DNA from: Laceyella putida
GTDB lineage: Bacteria > Bacillota > Bacilli > Thermoactinomycetales > Thermoactinomycetaceae
DNA: 64,000 nucleotides
NCBI RefSeq assembly: GCF_042665195.1
Contig: NZ_JBHTBW010000040.1
Span: 44,219 to 108,218, forward strand
Direction: 5' to 3'
Both the position numbers and the translations under genes were made by a program. The notes beneath the pieces are model-generated. The model was given only the letters and a program-made list of their open reading frames with translations. It ran no database searches and was not told where the DNA came from. This document shows positions 16,985 to 25,758 of the stretch, piece by piece. Within the stretch, counting starts at the first letter, position 1. The number at the start of each line of letters is the position of its first letter.

Positions 16985-17651
16985 ATGGGTGGAGTCCGTC
17001 GCTGCGGAATATGGGCTTGACCTTGAGAAAAGCAAGATAACGGAGAAACAAAAACGCATTCTCGATGCGGCCATCCAGGTTTTTGCCGAAAAAGGGTACA
17101 GTGGCACCTCGACAAGTGAAATCGCCGAGCGGGCGGGTGTGGCGGAAGCGACGATCTTTAAGCACTACCGCACCAAAAAAGGATTGTTGTTGCGTTTGGT
17201 GATCCCGGCCTTTGCCAAAGTGGCCAGCCCCATTATCTATAAAGGGGTGGTTCAGCTGTTGGATCAAGACAAACCGATGCAAGAGATCATGAAAGACGTG
17301 ATACTCGACCGGGTACAGTTGGTTGAGCGCCATGGGCAGATATTTCGCGTGATCTTGGTGGAGAGCTTATTCCATCCAGAATTGCGTGAGGCCTTGATTG
17401 ATCATGTGTTTCGCAATGTCTATACGATCGCGAGCCAGAAGATCACCGAGTTGCAGCAAAAGGGGAAGTTGCGCCAAGATCTGCCGGAGCATGTGATCAT
17501 TCGCGGGGTGATCGGTTCAGCATTTTCTTACCTGATTGCCCGCAATATCGTTCCGCAGTATTTGGCGCAAGGGACGGAGGAAGAGGAAGTGGCCTGGACG
17601 GCGGAAATCCTGATGCACGGGTTGGCCGCCAAACCCGATTCAGGTGAGTAG
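16959..17651 (+). CDS. TetR-family regulator of the exporter operon
   Basis: This 230-residue repressor begins with a 28-residue acidic lead, then the TetR helix-turn-helix (RILDAAIQVFAEKGYSGTST, EIAERAGVAEATIFKHYRTKKGLLL) at about 33-80. The C-terminal helical domain is for ligand binding and dimerisation. ATG at 16959 follows GGGAGG. As the last gene of the exporter operon it is likely autoregulatory, acting at the inverted repeat near 14022 and induced by an exported compound. Confidence 0.9.
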   Translation: MEDKKSWDEWVESVAAEYGLDLEKSKITEKQKRILDAAIQVFAEKGYSGTSTSEIAERAGVAEATIFKHYRTKKGLLLRLVIPAFAKVASPIIYKGVVQLLDQDKPMQEIMKDVILDRVQLVERHGQIFRVILVESLFHPELREALIDHVFRNVYTIASQKITELQQKGKLRQDLPEHVIIRGVIGSAFSYLIARNIVPQYLAQGTEEEEVAWTAEILMHGLAAKPDSGE

Positions 17652-17675
17652 CGCGTTTGCCGCAAAAGACAAATG

Positions 17676-17727
17676 AAAACCGAACTTGTTGACTTGAACG
17701 GTCAACGGGTTCGGTTTTGTTTTTTTG
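17676..17727. terminator. shared terminator between TetR gene and MerR-methyltransferase gene
   Basis: AAAACCGAACTTGTTGAC and GGTCAACGGGTTCGGTTTT form a long stem with T tracts in the plus direction. The stop of the convergent minus-strand gene lies inside it. Confidence 0.85.
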
Positions 17728-18763
17728 CCACAACCAAATGAAGCAGATCGTTGACTGGTTGATGGTTCATTTCATAACCTGAATCGCTGAGCCATTGGCG
17801 CAACTGGCTGATGTCGGCGTAGTATTCATCTTCGATCTGCTTGATCACATCGGGGCGGCCTTGCTTGCGCCAATAGTGGAGAGTGGCTTGACGCGCCTGT
17901 TCATCGGGAAACATCAGATCGAGGATGACGATGCGTCCACTCGGCTTCAATACGCGGGTCATCTCCAACAGGGCCATGCGCTTTTGCTCCGGCGTGAGAT
18001 GGTGGAAGGCGAAGCTGGTGACGAGAAAGTCAAAGCGCCGATCGGGATAGGGGATGGCCAAGAAATTTCCCAGCCGCGTTTCGATTTCTGGATATTTCCG
18101 GCGGCAAATCTTCAGCATCTCTTTGGACTGGTCAATGCCGTGGAGACGAATGCCCCGTGCCAGAAAGCGCCCGGCCAAATTGCCCGTGCCAATGCCGATT
18201 TCCAATCCCGTCTCATCCGGCTTTGCCTGACAATGCTTCCATGCCAAATCCAATCCCTGTTCATAATCCCTGTGAACATCAAAATCTCCCTTCGGCTCGC
18301 GCACCATTTGATCATAGCGGGTCGCGATCCGATCAAATTGCCAACGGTCTTGCCATTTTTGGCGAATCTCCTCATTGCGGCGCGAGGTTTGGGCCAGTTG
18401 CCACAATTCATGCCAAGTGGAGGCATCGGGTTGGTACCGCCCGATCATTTGGTCGAGCAGGGTCAAGGTTTGCCTGGTACGCACAAACTCCTCAAACATG
18501 ACCGCCCGTTGCAATTCCAAGTAATACAACACTTCATCGGGATGCCCGGCGTCGATCTCATCCAAGACGTGCTTGATTTGCGCCAAGGGCATGCCCGTTT
18601 CCCTCAGGGTCAAGATGGTGGAGAGCCGCCAAGCATCCGCCTCAGTGAAGTAGCGATAGCCATTGTCCGGCTGCTTGGTTGGCTGAATCAAGCCTTTCTC
18701 TTCATAAAAACGAATTGTTCGGGGCGTGACGTTCAATTGCGCGGCCATTTCATGGATCAGCAT
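17702..18763 (-). CDS. MerR regulator fused to SAM methyltransferase
   Basis: This 353-residue two-domain protein starts with a MerR DNA-binding domain (residues 1-70: MAAQLNVTPRTIRFYEEKGL, NGYRYFTEAD) and a dimerisation helix to about 125. A class I methyltransferase follows, with EIGIGTGNLAGRF near 188 and a DFLVTSFAFHHL segment near 250. The start at 18763 follows AAGGAGGAG. The long open frame further upstream has no ribosome site. Such fusions could couple a ligand or a methylated small molecule to gene control. The substrate and target promoter are unknown. It stands alone and converges on the TetR gene. Confidence 0.9.
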   Translation of the reverse strand: MLIHEMAAQLNVTPRTIRFYEEKGLIQPTKQPDNGYRYFTEADAWRLSTILTLRETGMPLAQIKHVLDEIDAGHPDEVLYYLELQRAVMFEEFVRTRQTLTLLDQMIGRYQPDASTWHELWQLAQTSRRNEEIRQKWQDRWQFDRIATRYDQMVREPKGDFDVHRDYEQGLDLAWKHCQAKPDETGLEIGIGTGNLAGRFLARGIRLHGIDQSKEMLKICRRKYPEIETRLGNFLAIPYPDRRFDFLVTSFAFHHLTPEQKRMALLEMTRVLKPSGRIVILDLMFPDEQARQATLHYWRKQGRPDVIKQIEDEYYADISQLRQWLSDSGYEMNHQPVNDLLHLVVAKKQNRTR

Positions 18764-19096
18764 GGCGCTCCTCCTCCTTTTCGCATAATGCGGTTTATCC
18801 CATTCTAAAGGTTCACGCAACGGAAAAGTAAAGCGATAAGTTGGAACGGGGAAACGGATGAAATCGGGGTGAACAACCATTTGCCCAAGATTTCCACACC
18901 CGAAATGGTTACAGAGTTTTCGGACTCGTTCATTCTTTGCCAGACATGCCCTAGTAACGTTTTCAGTGAAACCGTCAAGCGGTGTGTTACACGCCCTGAA
19001 TGTTTATCAAAAACGAGGCGATGTTTAAGCGAAGGAGGGCAAGTAAATAATAGAGTTGACCCTATTGCATCGGAATTTGTAAAGGTGTGAACAGAA
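18764..19096. other. noncoding gap before gerA fragment
   Basis: This gap of 333 bases lies between the divergent MerR fusion gene and the gerA remnant. It contains an AAAGGTG site at 19081 for the remnant and no convincing gene. A forespore sigma-G promoter would be expected for a gerA gene, but I cannot identify one with confidence. Confidence 0.4.
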
Positions 19097-19423
19097 TTGA
19101 GCGTCAGGAAACGGGAAAGGAAAAAAAACAAGGGTGTCGAGGATTCTACTATAAAGAGTGAAGAAGACACCCAGTTCCCCGCAAAGTGTTTAAGTCAAAA
19201 TATCCATTGGATCACTAACAGGCTGGGTCATAGCGGCGACCTGGCTTTTCGGGAATTCATGGTGGGCGGCCGGGAAGAAAAACTTCGCGCCGCCATTCTG
19301 TATATGGATGGATTGGTGGAAGAGCAGACAATCAATTTGGTCATTATGAAATCGCTGATGATGGAGACCGCGCCAAACATGGCGGGGATCACATCGGATG
19401 ATTACGCCGAGCGGGTGCATTGA
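19097..19423 (+). pseudogene. truncated GerA-type spore germination protein, N-terminal fragment
   Basis: The 108-codon frame starts at TTG 19097 behind AAAGGTG. It begins with a basic lead (SVRKRERKKNKG) and then shows the characteristic GerA alpha-subunit N-terminal sequence: LGHSGDLAFREF, then AAILYMDGLVEEQTIN and a SLMM helix. Full-length proteins of this family are usually near 450-550 residues with a membrane domain. Here the frame stops at 19423 and nothing membrane-like follows before the nucleotidase gene. It is best read as a 5' remnant of a germinant receptor gene after deletion, and supports a spore-forming ancestry. Confidence 0.8.
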
Positions 19424-19510
19424 AACAAAACTTAAATAAGCAGTCAAATTGAAATGTGAATGGTCTGTTACGGGGAATGGCACCAAAGCAATCGTTATGT
19501 TTCAGCCCAT

Positions 19511-19554
19511 GCAAGCCAAAGGACAGCGCATCTTTACGCTGTCCTTTGGCTTGC
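19511..19554. terminator. strong bidirectional hairpin after 5'-nucleotidase
   Basis: GCAAGCCAAAGGACAGCG and its exact complement form an 18-base stem. It lies directly behind the minus-strand nucleotidase stop, and T tracts are weak on both sides. Confidence 0.7.
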
Positions 19555-19558
19555 CATT

Positions 19559-21154
19559 CTATTTCTCCAGTGTAATCCGTCCTTCAATCGTCGCGCCAAA
19601 CGGTTGCGGCAACTGTTTCACATACTCCACCAACGCATCGAGATCAGTGGGTCCGACGGTGCGGTCGGTGCCTTCCTTGAGTACCGTAAAGCCATCGCCG
19701 CCGCTGGCCAAGAAGCTGTTCACCGTCACGCTGTAGGTCGCTGCGGGATCAAGTGGCGTCCCATCCGCTTTCACGATCGAGACGACACGGTCATCGGCCG
19801 GGCGATTGGGATCGTAGGTGTATCTGAGACCCGAGATTTGCAGGATGCGGATCCGGCTGGGGTCTTGGAATTGCTGGTTCAACAAGGTGCGGATCTGCGC
19901 GCCGGTGAGGGTCATCTTCACCAGGTCATTGCCGAAGGGTTGCACGGTGTAGAGATGGCCCCACGTGATGGTGCCGGCGGGCAGGTCAGCCCGGATGCCG
20001 CCGGGGTTCATGAAGGCGAATTCCGTTTGCATGGTGGCGCGCTGCGCATCCGCGATCAGGTTGCCCAGGGCCGATTCCCCGGCTTCAGAGTCGGTGCGGG
20101 TGATGGCGGCATTGGTTTTGGCGATTTCGCGGTTGATGAGCGGAGCCACTTTCGCTTTGGCTTCTTCCACGATGCGTTTCACTTCGGGATCAGGTTCCAC
20201 ATTCGCTTGATAGGTAGGCAAAACCTCGGCCTGTTTGGCGACAACGTCCTTGGTGCGGCGGTCGATGGTCAGGTCCACATCAGCAAAGGCCATGCCGTAG
20301 TTGAGTGCTTGCACGACCAATTTGCCGTCGATCATGCCATGGATGAATGTGTGGGTGTGCCCGGAGAAGACCACATCCACCTCATCATTCAGCCGGGGAA
20401 CAATCTCCGCGATGGGACCGTTGATGGTGCCGCTGTTTTGATCTTGCGTGCCCCCTTCATGCGCGAGGACGACGATCGTTTCCACCCCTTTGCGCTTCAG
20501 CTTCCGCACTTCTTGGTTGACCGCGGTGGCGGGATCGGTGAATTTCACATTTTCCACATGCGTCGGCATGACGATTTGCGGAGTTTCCGTGGTGACCACG
20601 CCGATAAAGCCGATCGGAATCCCTTTCACCCGTTTGATGAAGTGAGCGGGCAGGATGGGACGGCCCGTTTTCTTGTCGATGACATTGGCGACGACATAAG
20701 GGAAGTCGGCTCCCGCGAAATATCCCGTTTTCTCATGATAACCGCCATAGATCAGGCGTTTCATCTCAGGGATGCCTTCATCAAACTCATGGTTGCCGAC
20801 GGTGCCGATATCGAATCCGAGATGGTTTAAGATCTCGATCGTCGGTTCATCTTGTAGGAGAGCGGATTCCGGGGCGCTCGCTCCCACCATGTCCCCAGCT
20901 TGAACCAGGAGGGTGTTGGGATTGGTTGCGGCTCTTTCTTTCAGATAGGTGGCTAACACTGGAGCGGTGCCAACCGCTTGCTTGTTCCATTGGCGGGTTT
21001 GATCCAATTGTCCGTGAAAATCGTTGATTCCCAGCAGTTGCACCTGCACGGGAGGCGGGGCGGCTGGAAGCCAGTGAAAACCGGATAAGATCAAGAAAGT
21101 GCACAACAATGCGATGAAAAGTACGAATGCGTGAGACTTGTAACGAATCGGCAT
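19559..21154 (-). CDS. secreted/membrane-anchored 5'-nucleotidase (UDP-sugar hydrolase family)
   Basis: This 531-residue enzyme has an N-terminal hydrophobic segment (about residues 8-28) that acts as signal or anchor, so catalysis is outside the cell. The metallophosphoesterase domain shows GINDFHGQL, AGDMVGASAPES, GNHEFDEG and FSGHTHTFIHG. The 5'-nucleotidase C-terminal domain follows with NLIADAQR near 360 and NPGGIRADL. It probably releases phosphate and nucleosides from extracellular nucleotides. The start is ATG at 21154 with AGAGGAGAAG ahead. An ATG 24 bases upstream lacks a site. It is a single gene with a strong hairpin behind it. Confidence 0.9.
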   Translation of the reverse strand: MPIRYKSHAFVLFIALLCTFLILSGFHWLPAAPPPVQVQLLGINDFHGQLDQTRQWNKQAVGTAPVLATYLKERAATNPNTLLVQAGDMVGASAPESALLQDEPTIEILNHLGFDIGTVGNHEFDEGIPEMKRLIYGGYHEKTGYFAGADFPYVVANVIDKKTGRPILPAHFIKRVKGIPIGFIGVVTTETPQIVMPTHVENVKFTDPATAVNQEVRKLKRKGVETIVVLAHEGGTQDQNSGTINGPIAEIVPRLNDEVDVVFSGHTHTFIHGMIDGKLVVQALNYGMAFADVDLTIDRRTKDVVAKQAEVLPTYQANVEPDPEVKRIVEEAKAKVAPLINREIAKTNAAITRTDSEAGESALGNLIADAQRATMQTEFAFMNPGGIRADLPAGTITWGHLYTVQPFGNDLVKMTLTGAQIRTLLNQQFQDPSRIRILQISGLRYTYDPNRPADDRVVSIVKADGTPLDPAATYSVTVNSFLASGGDGFTVLKEGTDRTVGPTDLDALVEYVKQLPQPFGATIEGRITLEK

Positions 21155-21535
21155 CAGTGGGATCTTCTCCTCTCTCATGCTGAGTGGGTGTGAGTATAGT
21201 TTATCAATTTCCTACAAGAATAAAAATTCTCCTTTTGTAAAATTTTATTGATGAATAAATTGGGTTAGGGATGACGTTTCAAGTTTCATTCTGACGGAAG
21301 GAAAAAATGCTTGATGAAGGAATTAGATAGAGGGGATGAGAGAATTTTTAAATGACAAATGTTTTCATTTTGTAATTAATATAAATTAGTATTGACTATA
21401 ATCTGGACACATGGTATTTTAAATATGTGCCATGGAAGCCGCCCATTGTTTAACCCCCTTACATAATGGGCATGTTAAACATGGCAACGTTAAATGATTG
21501 GTTAACTAGTTTTATAACTTGAGGAGGTATTTCAA
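21155..21535. other. AT-rich regulatory gap between nucleotidase and ykuU
   Basis: This region of 381 bases carries the divergent starts of two units. The ykuU promoter sits near 21392. ACATGG/CCATGG and CATAATGGGCATG segments between 21408 and 21482 give the leader some inverted symmetry. No gene is seen. Confidence 0.45.
21392..21420 (+). promoter_or_regulatory. sigma-A-like promoter of ykuU
   Basis: TTGACT at 21392-21397 and TATTTT at 21415-21420 are 17 bases apart, about 115 bases upstream of the ykuU start. Confidence 0.65.
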
Positions 21536-22075
21536 GTGGCTCAACGTCTTGTAGGATTGCCAGCTCCAGATTTCGAAATGGAGAGCACAAAGAATCTGGA
21601 AACCTTAGAAGAGAAAGTGACTCTTTCCGATTACAAAGGAAAATGGCTGGTTCTTTTCTTCTACCCACTTGATTTCACATTTGTTTGCCCAACCGAGATT
21701 ACGGCTCTGTCCGACCGTTATGAAGAGTTCCAAGATCTCGATGCGGAGATCCTCGGTGTAAGTACTGACAGCAAATACTCTCACCGTGCTTGGATCAAAA
21801 CTCCACGCAGCGAAAACGGCCTGGGTGACATCAACTACCCATTGGCTGCTGACACCACCCATAAAGTCAGCCGCGACTATGGCGTTCTGATCGAAGAAGA
21901 AGGGATCGCCCTGCGTGGTCTGTTTATCATCGACCCAGAAGGCATCGTTCGTTACCAAGTGGTTACCGACAACAACATCGGTCGTGACGTAGATGAAACG
22001 TTGCGTGTACTGCAAGCTCTGCAAACTGGTGGCCTGTGCCCAGCCAACTGGAAACCAGGACAAAAAACGCTCTAA
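21536..22075 (+). CDS. ykuU: 2-Cys peroxiredoxin YkuU
   Basis: This 179-residue AhpC/Prx1-type peroxiredoxin reduces hydrogen peroxide and organic peroxides. The peroxidatic Cys is in FTFVCPTE near residue 52 and the resolving Cys is in GGLCPANW near 168. The start is GTG at 21536 with GAGGAGGT upstream. Base composition and codon choice suggest high expression. A hairpin with a T tract separates it from ykuV, as a partial terminator in what is an operon in Bacillus. Confidence 0.93.
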   Translation: MAQRLVGLPAPDFEMESTKNLETLEEKVTLSDYKGKWLVLFFYPLDFTFVCPTEITALSDRYEEFQDLDAEILGVSTDSKYSHRAWIKTPRSENGLGDINYPLAADTTHKVSRDYGVLIEEEGIALRGLFIIDPEGIVRYQVVTDNNIGRDVDETLRVLQALQTGGLCPANWKPGQKTL

Positions 22076-22087
22076 GATAGTGAGTAT

Positions 22088-22123
22088 AAGGGCCTAACGT
22101 CAGTTGCGTTAGGCCCTTTCTTT
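22088..22123 (+). terminator. hairpin between ykuU and ykuV
   Basis: AAGGGCCTAACG and CGTTAGGCCCTT form a perfect stem with a 7-base loop, followed by TCTTT. It probably lowers readthrough into ykuV. Confidence 0.8.
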
Positions 22124-22149
22124 CCATACAGGATAGGAGGGTGATGGTG

Positions 22150-22599
22150 ATGGCACTTCGTTTGCGTACCGAAATGCCTGAAATTAAAGGATTGACGGAA
22201 TGGGTTAACGGGGAAGTGACCAACGAAGACTTAAAAGGAAGTCCTGTGCTGGTGCATTTCTGGTCGATCAGCTGTCACATGTGCAAAGAAAGTCTGCCGG
22301 AAATCAACAAGATGCGTGAAGAAATCCCCAATTTGAAACTGGTTGGGATTCATATGCCCCGCTCGGAAAAGGACACAGATGTGGACGCGGTGAAAGAAAC
22401 CATAGTAAAATACGAACTGAAACATCCGCAAGGCATAGACAATAGTCATAGCGTGGTGGATGCGTTCGAAAATGAATTTGTGCCCGCATTCTTCTTATTT
22501 GATGCAAACGGCCTGTTACGCCATCGTTCTGCTGGTGAGAAAGCGCTCTCGATGCTGAAGCGCCCGTTGGAACGTGTATTGGCAGAAACAGAAGCTTAA
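22150..22599 (+). CDS. ykuV: thiol-disulfide oxidoreductase YkuV
   Basis: This 149-residue thioredoxin-fold protein has the YkuV-type active site SISCHMCKE near residue 38-44, GIHMPRSEKD after it and an EFVPAFFLFD cis-Pro segment. Length and motifs follow Bacillus YkuV closely. Three in-frame starts (22141 GTG, 22144 ATG, 22150 ATG) lie behind TAGGAGG, and 22150 has the best spacing. It probably keeps cytosolic thiols or the adjacent peroxiredoxin reduced. Confidence 0.93.
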   Translation: MALRLRTEMPEIKGLTEWVNGEVTNEDLKGSPVLVHFWSISCHMCKESLPEINKMREEIPNLKLVGIHMPRSEKDTDVDAVKETIVKYELKHPQGIDNSHSVVDAFENEFVPAFFLFDANGLLRHRSAGEKALSMLKRPLERVLAETEA

Positions 22600-22617
22600 A
22601 ATCCGGAGGGAATCCAA

Positions 22618-22998
22618 ATGAACTTGCCAAAAGAGCTGCGTTATTCCAAAGAACATGAGTGGGTGAAAACGGAGGGCAACCTTGCCCGTATCGGGATCAC
22701 CGACTTTGCGCAATCTGAGTTGGGTGATATCGTATTTGTGGAATTGCCGGAAGTAGGAGCGGAAATTACGGCTGATGAGCCATTCGGCAGTGTGGAATCC
22801 GTGAAAACCGTCTCTGAACTCTATGCCCCGGTCAGTGGAAAAATCGTAGAGGTCAACGGAGAATTGGACGGATCTCCGGAGAATGTCAACGACTCTCCAT
22901 ATGAAGAGGGTTGGATGATCGTAGTCGAAATGTCCGACGAAGCGGAGTTGGAGAAGCTTCTGTCAGCAGAGCAATATGAAGAGTTGGTAAGCGAGTAA
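22618..22998 (+). CDS. gcvH: glycine cleavage system H protein
   Basis: This 126-residue lipoyl carrier shuttles the aminomethyl group between the P and T proteins of glycine cleavage. It can also act in lipoate relay in Bacillota. The lipoylated Lys is in ESVKTVSEL near residue 63, with the SKEHEWVK N-terminal pattern and PYEEGWMI near 100. GGAGGG precedes the ATG. The other gcv genes are not in the window. It follows ykuV by 18 bases and so is probably in the same transcript. Confidence 0.95.
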   Translation: MNLPKELRYSKEHEWVKTEGNLARIGITDFAQSELGDIVFVELPEVGAEITADEPFGSVESVKTVSELYAPVSGKIVEVNGELDGSPENVNDSPYEEGWMIVVEMSDEAELEKLLSAEQYEELVSE

Positions 22999-23083
22999 GA
23001 CATAACCGTGCCCCCCTTGCATAACTGCGTTGATTCGAGGCAAACTACGAACAATGAAGCCATGCAAGGAGGGGATTTTGTTT

Positions 23084-23308
23084 ATGGGCTTGTCTGACAT
23101 CAGCGATAAGGTGATTGGGCGTTTCGAGGCGGATCGTTTGGTGTTCTACCATAATCATCAGCCCATAGGGGAAATGGACTTGTATTCCAAAGAAGTGCGA
23201 ATGCGGCAGGGTTTCTCCATGGATGGGGCGAAAATTTTTGCCACGGATGATAAAACAAAATTGCAAGGGCAATATGCCGACGATTGTGGTGTCGATTGGT
23301 GCCAATGA
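23084..23308 (+). CDS. small YusG-like protein (DUF2553)
   Basis: This 74-residue protein starts MGLSDISDKVIGRFEADR and ends DDCGVDWCQ, with two Cys near the C-terminus. The size, the IVGRFE-like opening and the acidic Cys/Trp ending resemble YusG of Bacillus, which also sits beside gcvH there. ATG at 23084 has AAGGAGGGG 9 bases upstream, and an in-frame ATG at 23048 lies ahead of that site. Function unknown. Confidence 0.65.
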   Translation: MGLSDISDKVIGRFEADRLVFYHNHQPIGEMDLYSKEVRMRQGFSMDGAKIFATDDKTKLQGQYADDCGVDWCQ

Positions 23309-23365
23309 GTGAAGAGAGCATACGGAGTTTATTTTTCCTATGCTTTTTTTCTTTTTGTCTGTGGT

Positions 23366-23392
23366 TTGGACAACTCAGATTTGTGGTAAAAT
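23366..23392 (+). promoter_or_regulatory. possible promoter for zinc-finger protein gene
   Basis: TTGGAC at 23366-23371 and TAAAAT at 23387-23392, preceded by TGG, resemble an extended -10 promoter with a short 15-base spacer. Confidence 0.45.
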
Positions 23393-23475
23393 AAATACAC
23401 AAGCTTCATCGTTTTTCTCCATCTAATGTCCTAGGACATGTGGTCGATTATGAGTGGGAAGAGGAGGGAAAGCCC

Positions 23476-23901
23476 ATGGGTTACTGCTGTGGCGCCTCCA
23501 TGATTGGATTTATTGGATCTTATCGGCAGCAGTCCATCATGGTGCATCAGGTTCCGTTAATGTTTTGTCCAGTCTGTCATTCGATTGAAGTACATCCTGC
23601 GGTTAAAGAAGAGTTCGATCTAGTGGTTGAGTACGCACAGGAAGATCGTGTGAGAGAAGTCACCCTCCGTGAAACGATCACTCCGGAAATGATCGCAGAA
23701 TGGAAAGAGGCTGGGATCAGTTTCCAAGAGACGGATGATCTGGAGCCGATCCTACGCGAACAAATCGACCATTCGCTCGATCTATTAAGAGTATCCAAAG
23801 TGTTGAATGATAAAGAGTGGGGCGAAGAGTTAAAGCATCGCCTCAGTGTGTTGACCACACAACTCAAAAAATTGGAACAACAGAAAGAGGAAAGCAGATA
23901 A
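23476..23901 (+). CDS. uncharacterised zinc-finger-like protein
   Basis: This 141-residue protein has two cysteine pairs that could bind one zinc: YCCGA near the start and FCPVCHS near residue 30. The spacing resembles a YgiT-type zinc ribbon without its helix-turn-helix. The C-terminal half is acidic and helical, ending in a likely coil (LTTQLKKLEQQKEE). ATG at 23476 follows GAGGAGGG. An upstream in-frame GTG at 23440 has no site. It is a single gene closed by a terminator. I do not recognise a function. Confidence 0.7.
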   Translation: MGYCCGASMIGFIGSYRQQSIMVHQVPLMFCPVCHSIEVHPAVKEEFDLVVEYAQEDRVREVTLRETITPEMIAEWKEAGISFQETDDLEPILREQIDHSLDLLRVSKVLNDKEWGEELKHRLSVLTTQLKKLEQQKEESR

Positions 23902-23909
23902 GATAAGAT

Positions 23910-23946
23910 GCCCGGTACAGTTTACGCTGTCCGGGCGCTTTCGTTT
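23910..23946. terminator. terminator between convergent genes
   Basis: GCCCGGTACAG pairs with CTGTCCGGGC, followed by GCTTTCGTTTT. The minus-strand DUF3050 gene ends just after it. Confidence 0.75.
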
Positions 23947-23949
23947 TGT

Positions 23950-24714
23950 TTAGACTCCTGTTTCCTCGATTTCGCGCATGACCCCATCCCATAGCCGGAT
24001 GCGGGCTCGCAGGGCAGATTGTGCGACGCGGTTGGCCTGTTCCAGCTTAAGAGGATCGTTGTTGCATAAGGAGAGAAACAACTTCCCGGCGAGTGGGCCA
24101 TGCTTTCCGGCCAACTGAATATGGCGCCTGAGATAAGAGGTCAGCCGGTTGTGATGGAACCCCCGTTTCTCCAGCTCATGGAGGAAAGCCGAATACATGT
24201 CAGGAATCAAATCTTCACGCCCGAAGAAAAAAGTCGAAGCGATCTCATGGGGTTTCCCGTTCATCACCAGCTCCAAGCTGTGTTTGACAAAGTCGGCGAC
24301 GGTGGGGGGGATCTCGCTGGAGTTTAGTGATTCAATCGGATGATAACCAGCGATGATCATTTGCAAATAATGTTGAATGGGGGTGATATCGGCCCCGGCT
24401 TCGTCCATTGCCTGTATGTATAGTTCAAAGTGGCTGGCATATCCGCCTTGCCCATCGTCATCGGTCTCTTCCGCGAGGACCATTTCGTTGATGAAGCGCG
24501 CATATTGGGCATGATTGCGCGGAATCCACGGAACGGAGACCGCAGTGAGCTGCTGTTGGAGCCTTTTCAGTAAGCTCATGAAATCCCAAACGGCAAAGAC
24601 GTGGTGTTTCATGAAGATTTTGACACGTTCGTGTGAATTGATGTGAGAATAAACCGGGTGGGTAAGAAGTTCTTCACGTATGGTTCGAACATTTTCCAAA
24701 AATATGGTTGCCAA
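23950..24714 (-). CDS. DUF3050 family protein (haem-oxygenase-like fold)
   Basis: This 254-residue helical protein opens with NVRTIREELLTHPVYSHINS. It has the conserved FMKHHVFAVWDFMSLLK near 37, EMVLAEETDDD near 78 and HFELY after it. These His, Glu and Asp positions fit the DUF3050 family, which is grouped with haem-oxygenase-like metal-binding folds. The start is TTG at 24714 with CAGGAGG upstream at normal spacing. Catalytic activity is not known. It is a single gene. Confidence 0.85.
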   Translation of the reverse strand: MATIFLENVRTIREELLTHPVYSHINSHERVKIFMKHHVFAVWDFMSLLKRLQQQLTAVSVPWIPRNHAQYARFINEMVLAEETDDDGQGGYASHFELYIQAMDEAGADITPIQHYLQMIIAGYHPIESLNSSEIPPTVADFVKHSLELVMNGKPHEIASTFFFGREDLIPDMYSAFLHELEKRGFHHNRLTSYLRRHIQLAGKHGPLAGKLFLSLCNNDPLKLEQANRVAQSALRARIRLWDGVMREIEETGV

Positions 24715-24833
24715 CTAAATTCCTCCTGTTTTAGAAAGAATTATGCAATAAACTATCGATAATTGTACTGCATCCTTCTTTCAAAAACAAGAACATTATT
24801 CCCAAGTTTTTGAAAACGGGAACAAGAATGCAA

Positions 24834-24867
24834 GAAAAATCTTCCATGGGCAGAGGCCCTGGAAGAT
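24834..24867 (-). terminator. terminator of udk
   Basis: ATCTTCCA and TGGAAGAT flank a GC inner stem. On the minus strand a T tract follows directly, just behind the udk stop at 24872. Confidence 0.82.
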
Positions 24868-24871
24868 CGAA

Positions 24872-25501
24872 TTAACGTGAATTGGCTTTGTGTAAGAACG
24901 TGCGAATATGGTTGATTAAGAGATTGATCGCGACTTGGTTATGCCCCCCTTCCGGGATGATCAAGTCCGCATAGCGCTTGCTTGGCTCGATAAATTGCAA
25001 GTGCATGGGACGAACCACGTTGAGGTATTGCTTCATCACCGATTCGAATGTCCGGCCCCGCTCTTTGATGTCCCGCTCGATCCGGCGCAAAATGCGCACA
25101 TCGGCATCGGTGTCAACAAAGATTTTGATATCCATCATGTTGCGCAAACGCTCATCATCCAGGATGAGAATGCCTTCCAAGATAATGACATCTTTCGGCT
25201 CCAACTTGACCGTTTCCCGTGCGCGCGTATGCAACGTGTAATCGTAAACCGGTTTATCGATGGTTTGATAATGAAGCAGTTGCGTCAACTGTTCAATCAA
25301 CAGATTCGTGTCAAATGAAAGCGGATGGTCGTAGTTCGTTTGCTGCCGTTCTTCAAGGGATAGGTGGGACTGGTCTTTATAATAGGAGTCTTGTTCGAGA
25401 TAGACGACAGAATCGGCAAATTGCTCCACCAGCTTTCGCGCCACGGTGGTTTTGCCGGAACCGGAACCTCCTGCCACCCCGATCACCACAGGTTTGTTCA
25501 T
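24872..25501 (-). CDS. udk: uridine kinase
   Basis: This 209-residue kinase phosphorylates uridine and cytidine in pyrimidine salvage. Walker [10 protein letters not shown] is at 10-18, followed by [21 protein letters not shown] and a HTRARETVK segment. [14 protein letters not shown] and RDIKERGRT follow. Length matches bacterial Udk. It is a single gene with its own terminator, and lies upstream of nothing obviously related. Confidence 0.95.
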   Translation of the reverse strand: MNKPVVIGVAGGSGSGKTTVARKLVEQFADSVVYLEQDSYYKDQSHLSLEERQQTNYDHPLSFDTNLLIEQLTQLLHYQTIDKPVYDYTLHTRARETVKLEPKDVIILEGILILDDERLRNMMDIKIFVDTDADVRILRRIERDIKERGRTFESVMKQYLNVVRPMHLQFIEPSKRYADLIIPEGGHNQVAINLLINHIRTFLHKANSR

Positions 25502-25704
25502 ATCTTACGCTTCCCTTCTCATGCTGTCTTGCTCCGTGCGTTTTCACCTTGGTGATGATACCAATATTATGGGTTGTTTTCAAGTGAAACATCATGGAAA
25601 TCCCTTGGCGACAAATGAATACAGGTACGCCCCAAGCTTTTGCTTGGAAGCGACGCACCACTATCGTGCTGCCGGTTTTTCCGCTCGCTACGGTCATATT
25701 GCAT

Positions 25705-25736
25705 AACAAGCCCAGTTCAGATGAACTGGGCTTGTT
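25705..25736. terminator. terminator of pckA
   Basis: AACAAGCCCAGTTC and GAACTGGGCTTGTT form a 14-base perfect stem with a 4-base loop, just behind the pckA stop on the minus strand. Confidence 0.8.
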
Positions 25737-25758
25737 GACTGATTAAAGGTTAATGCAG

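Noticed and set aside
19424..19510. Continuation of the gerA gene in another frame
   Set aside because: The following bases do not encode GerA-like membrane segments in any frame before the nucleotidase terminator.
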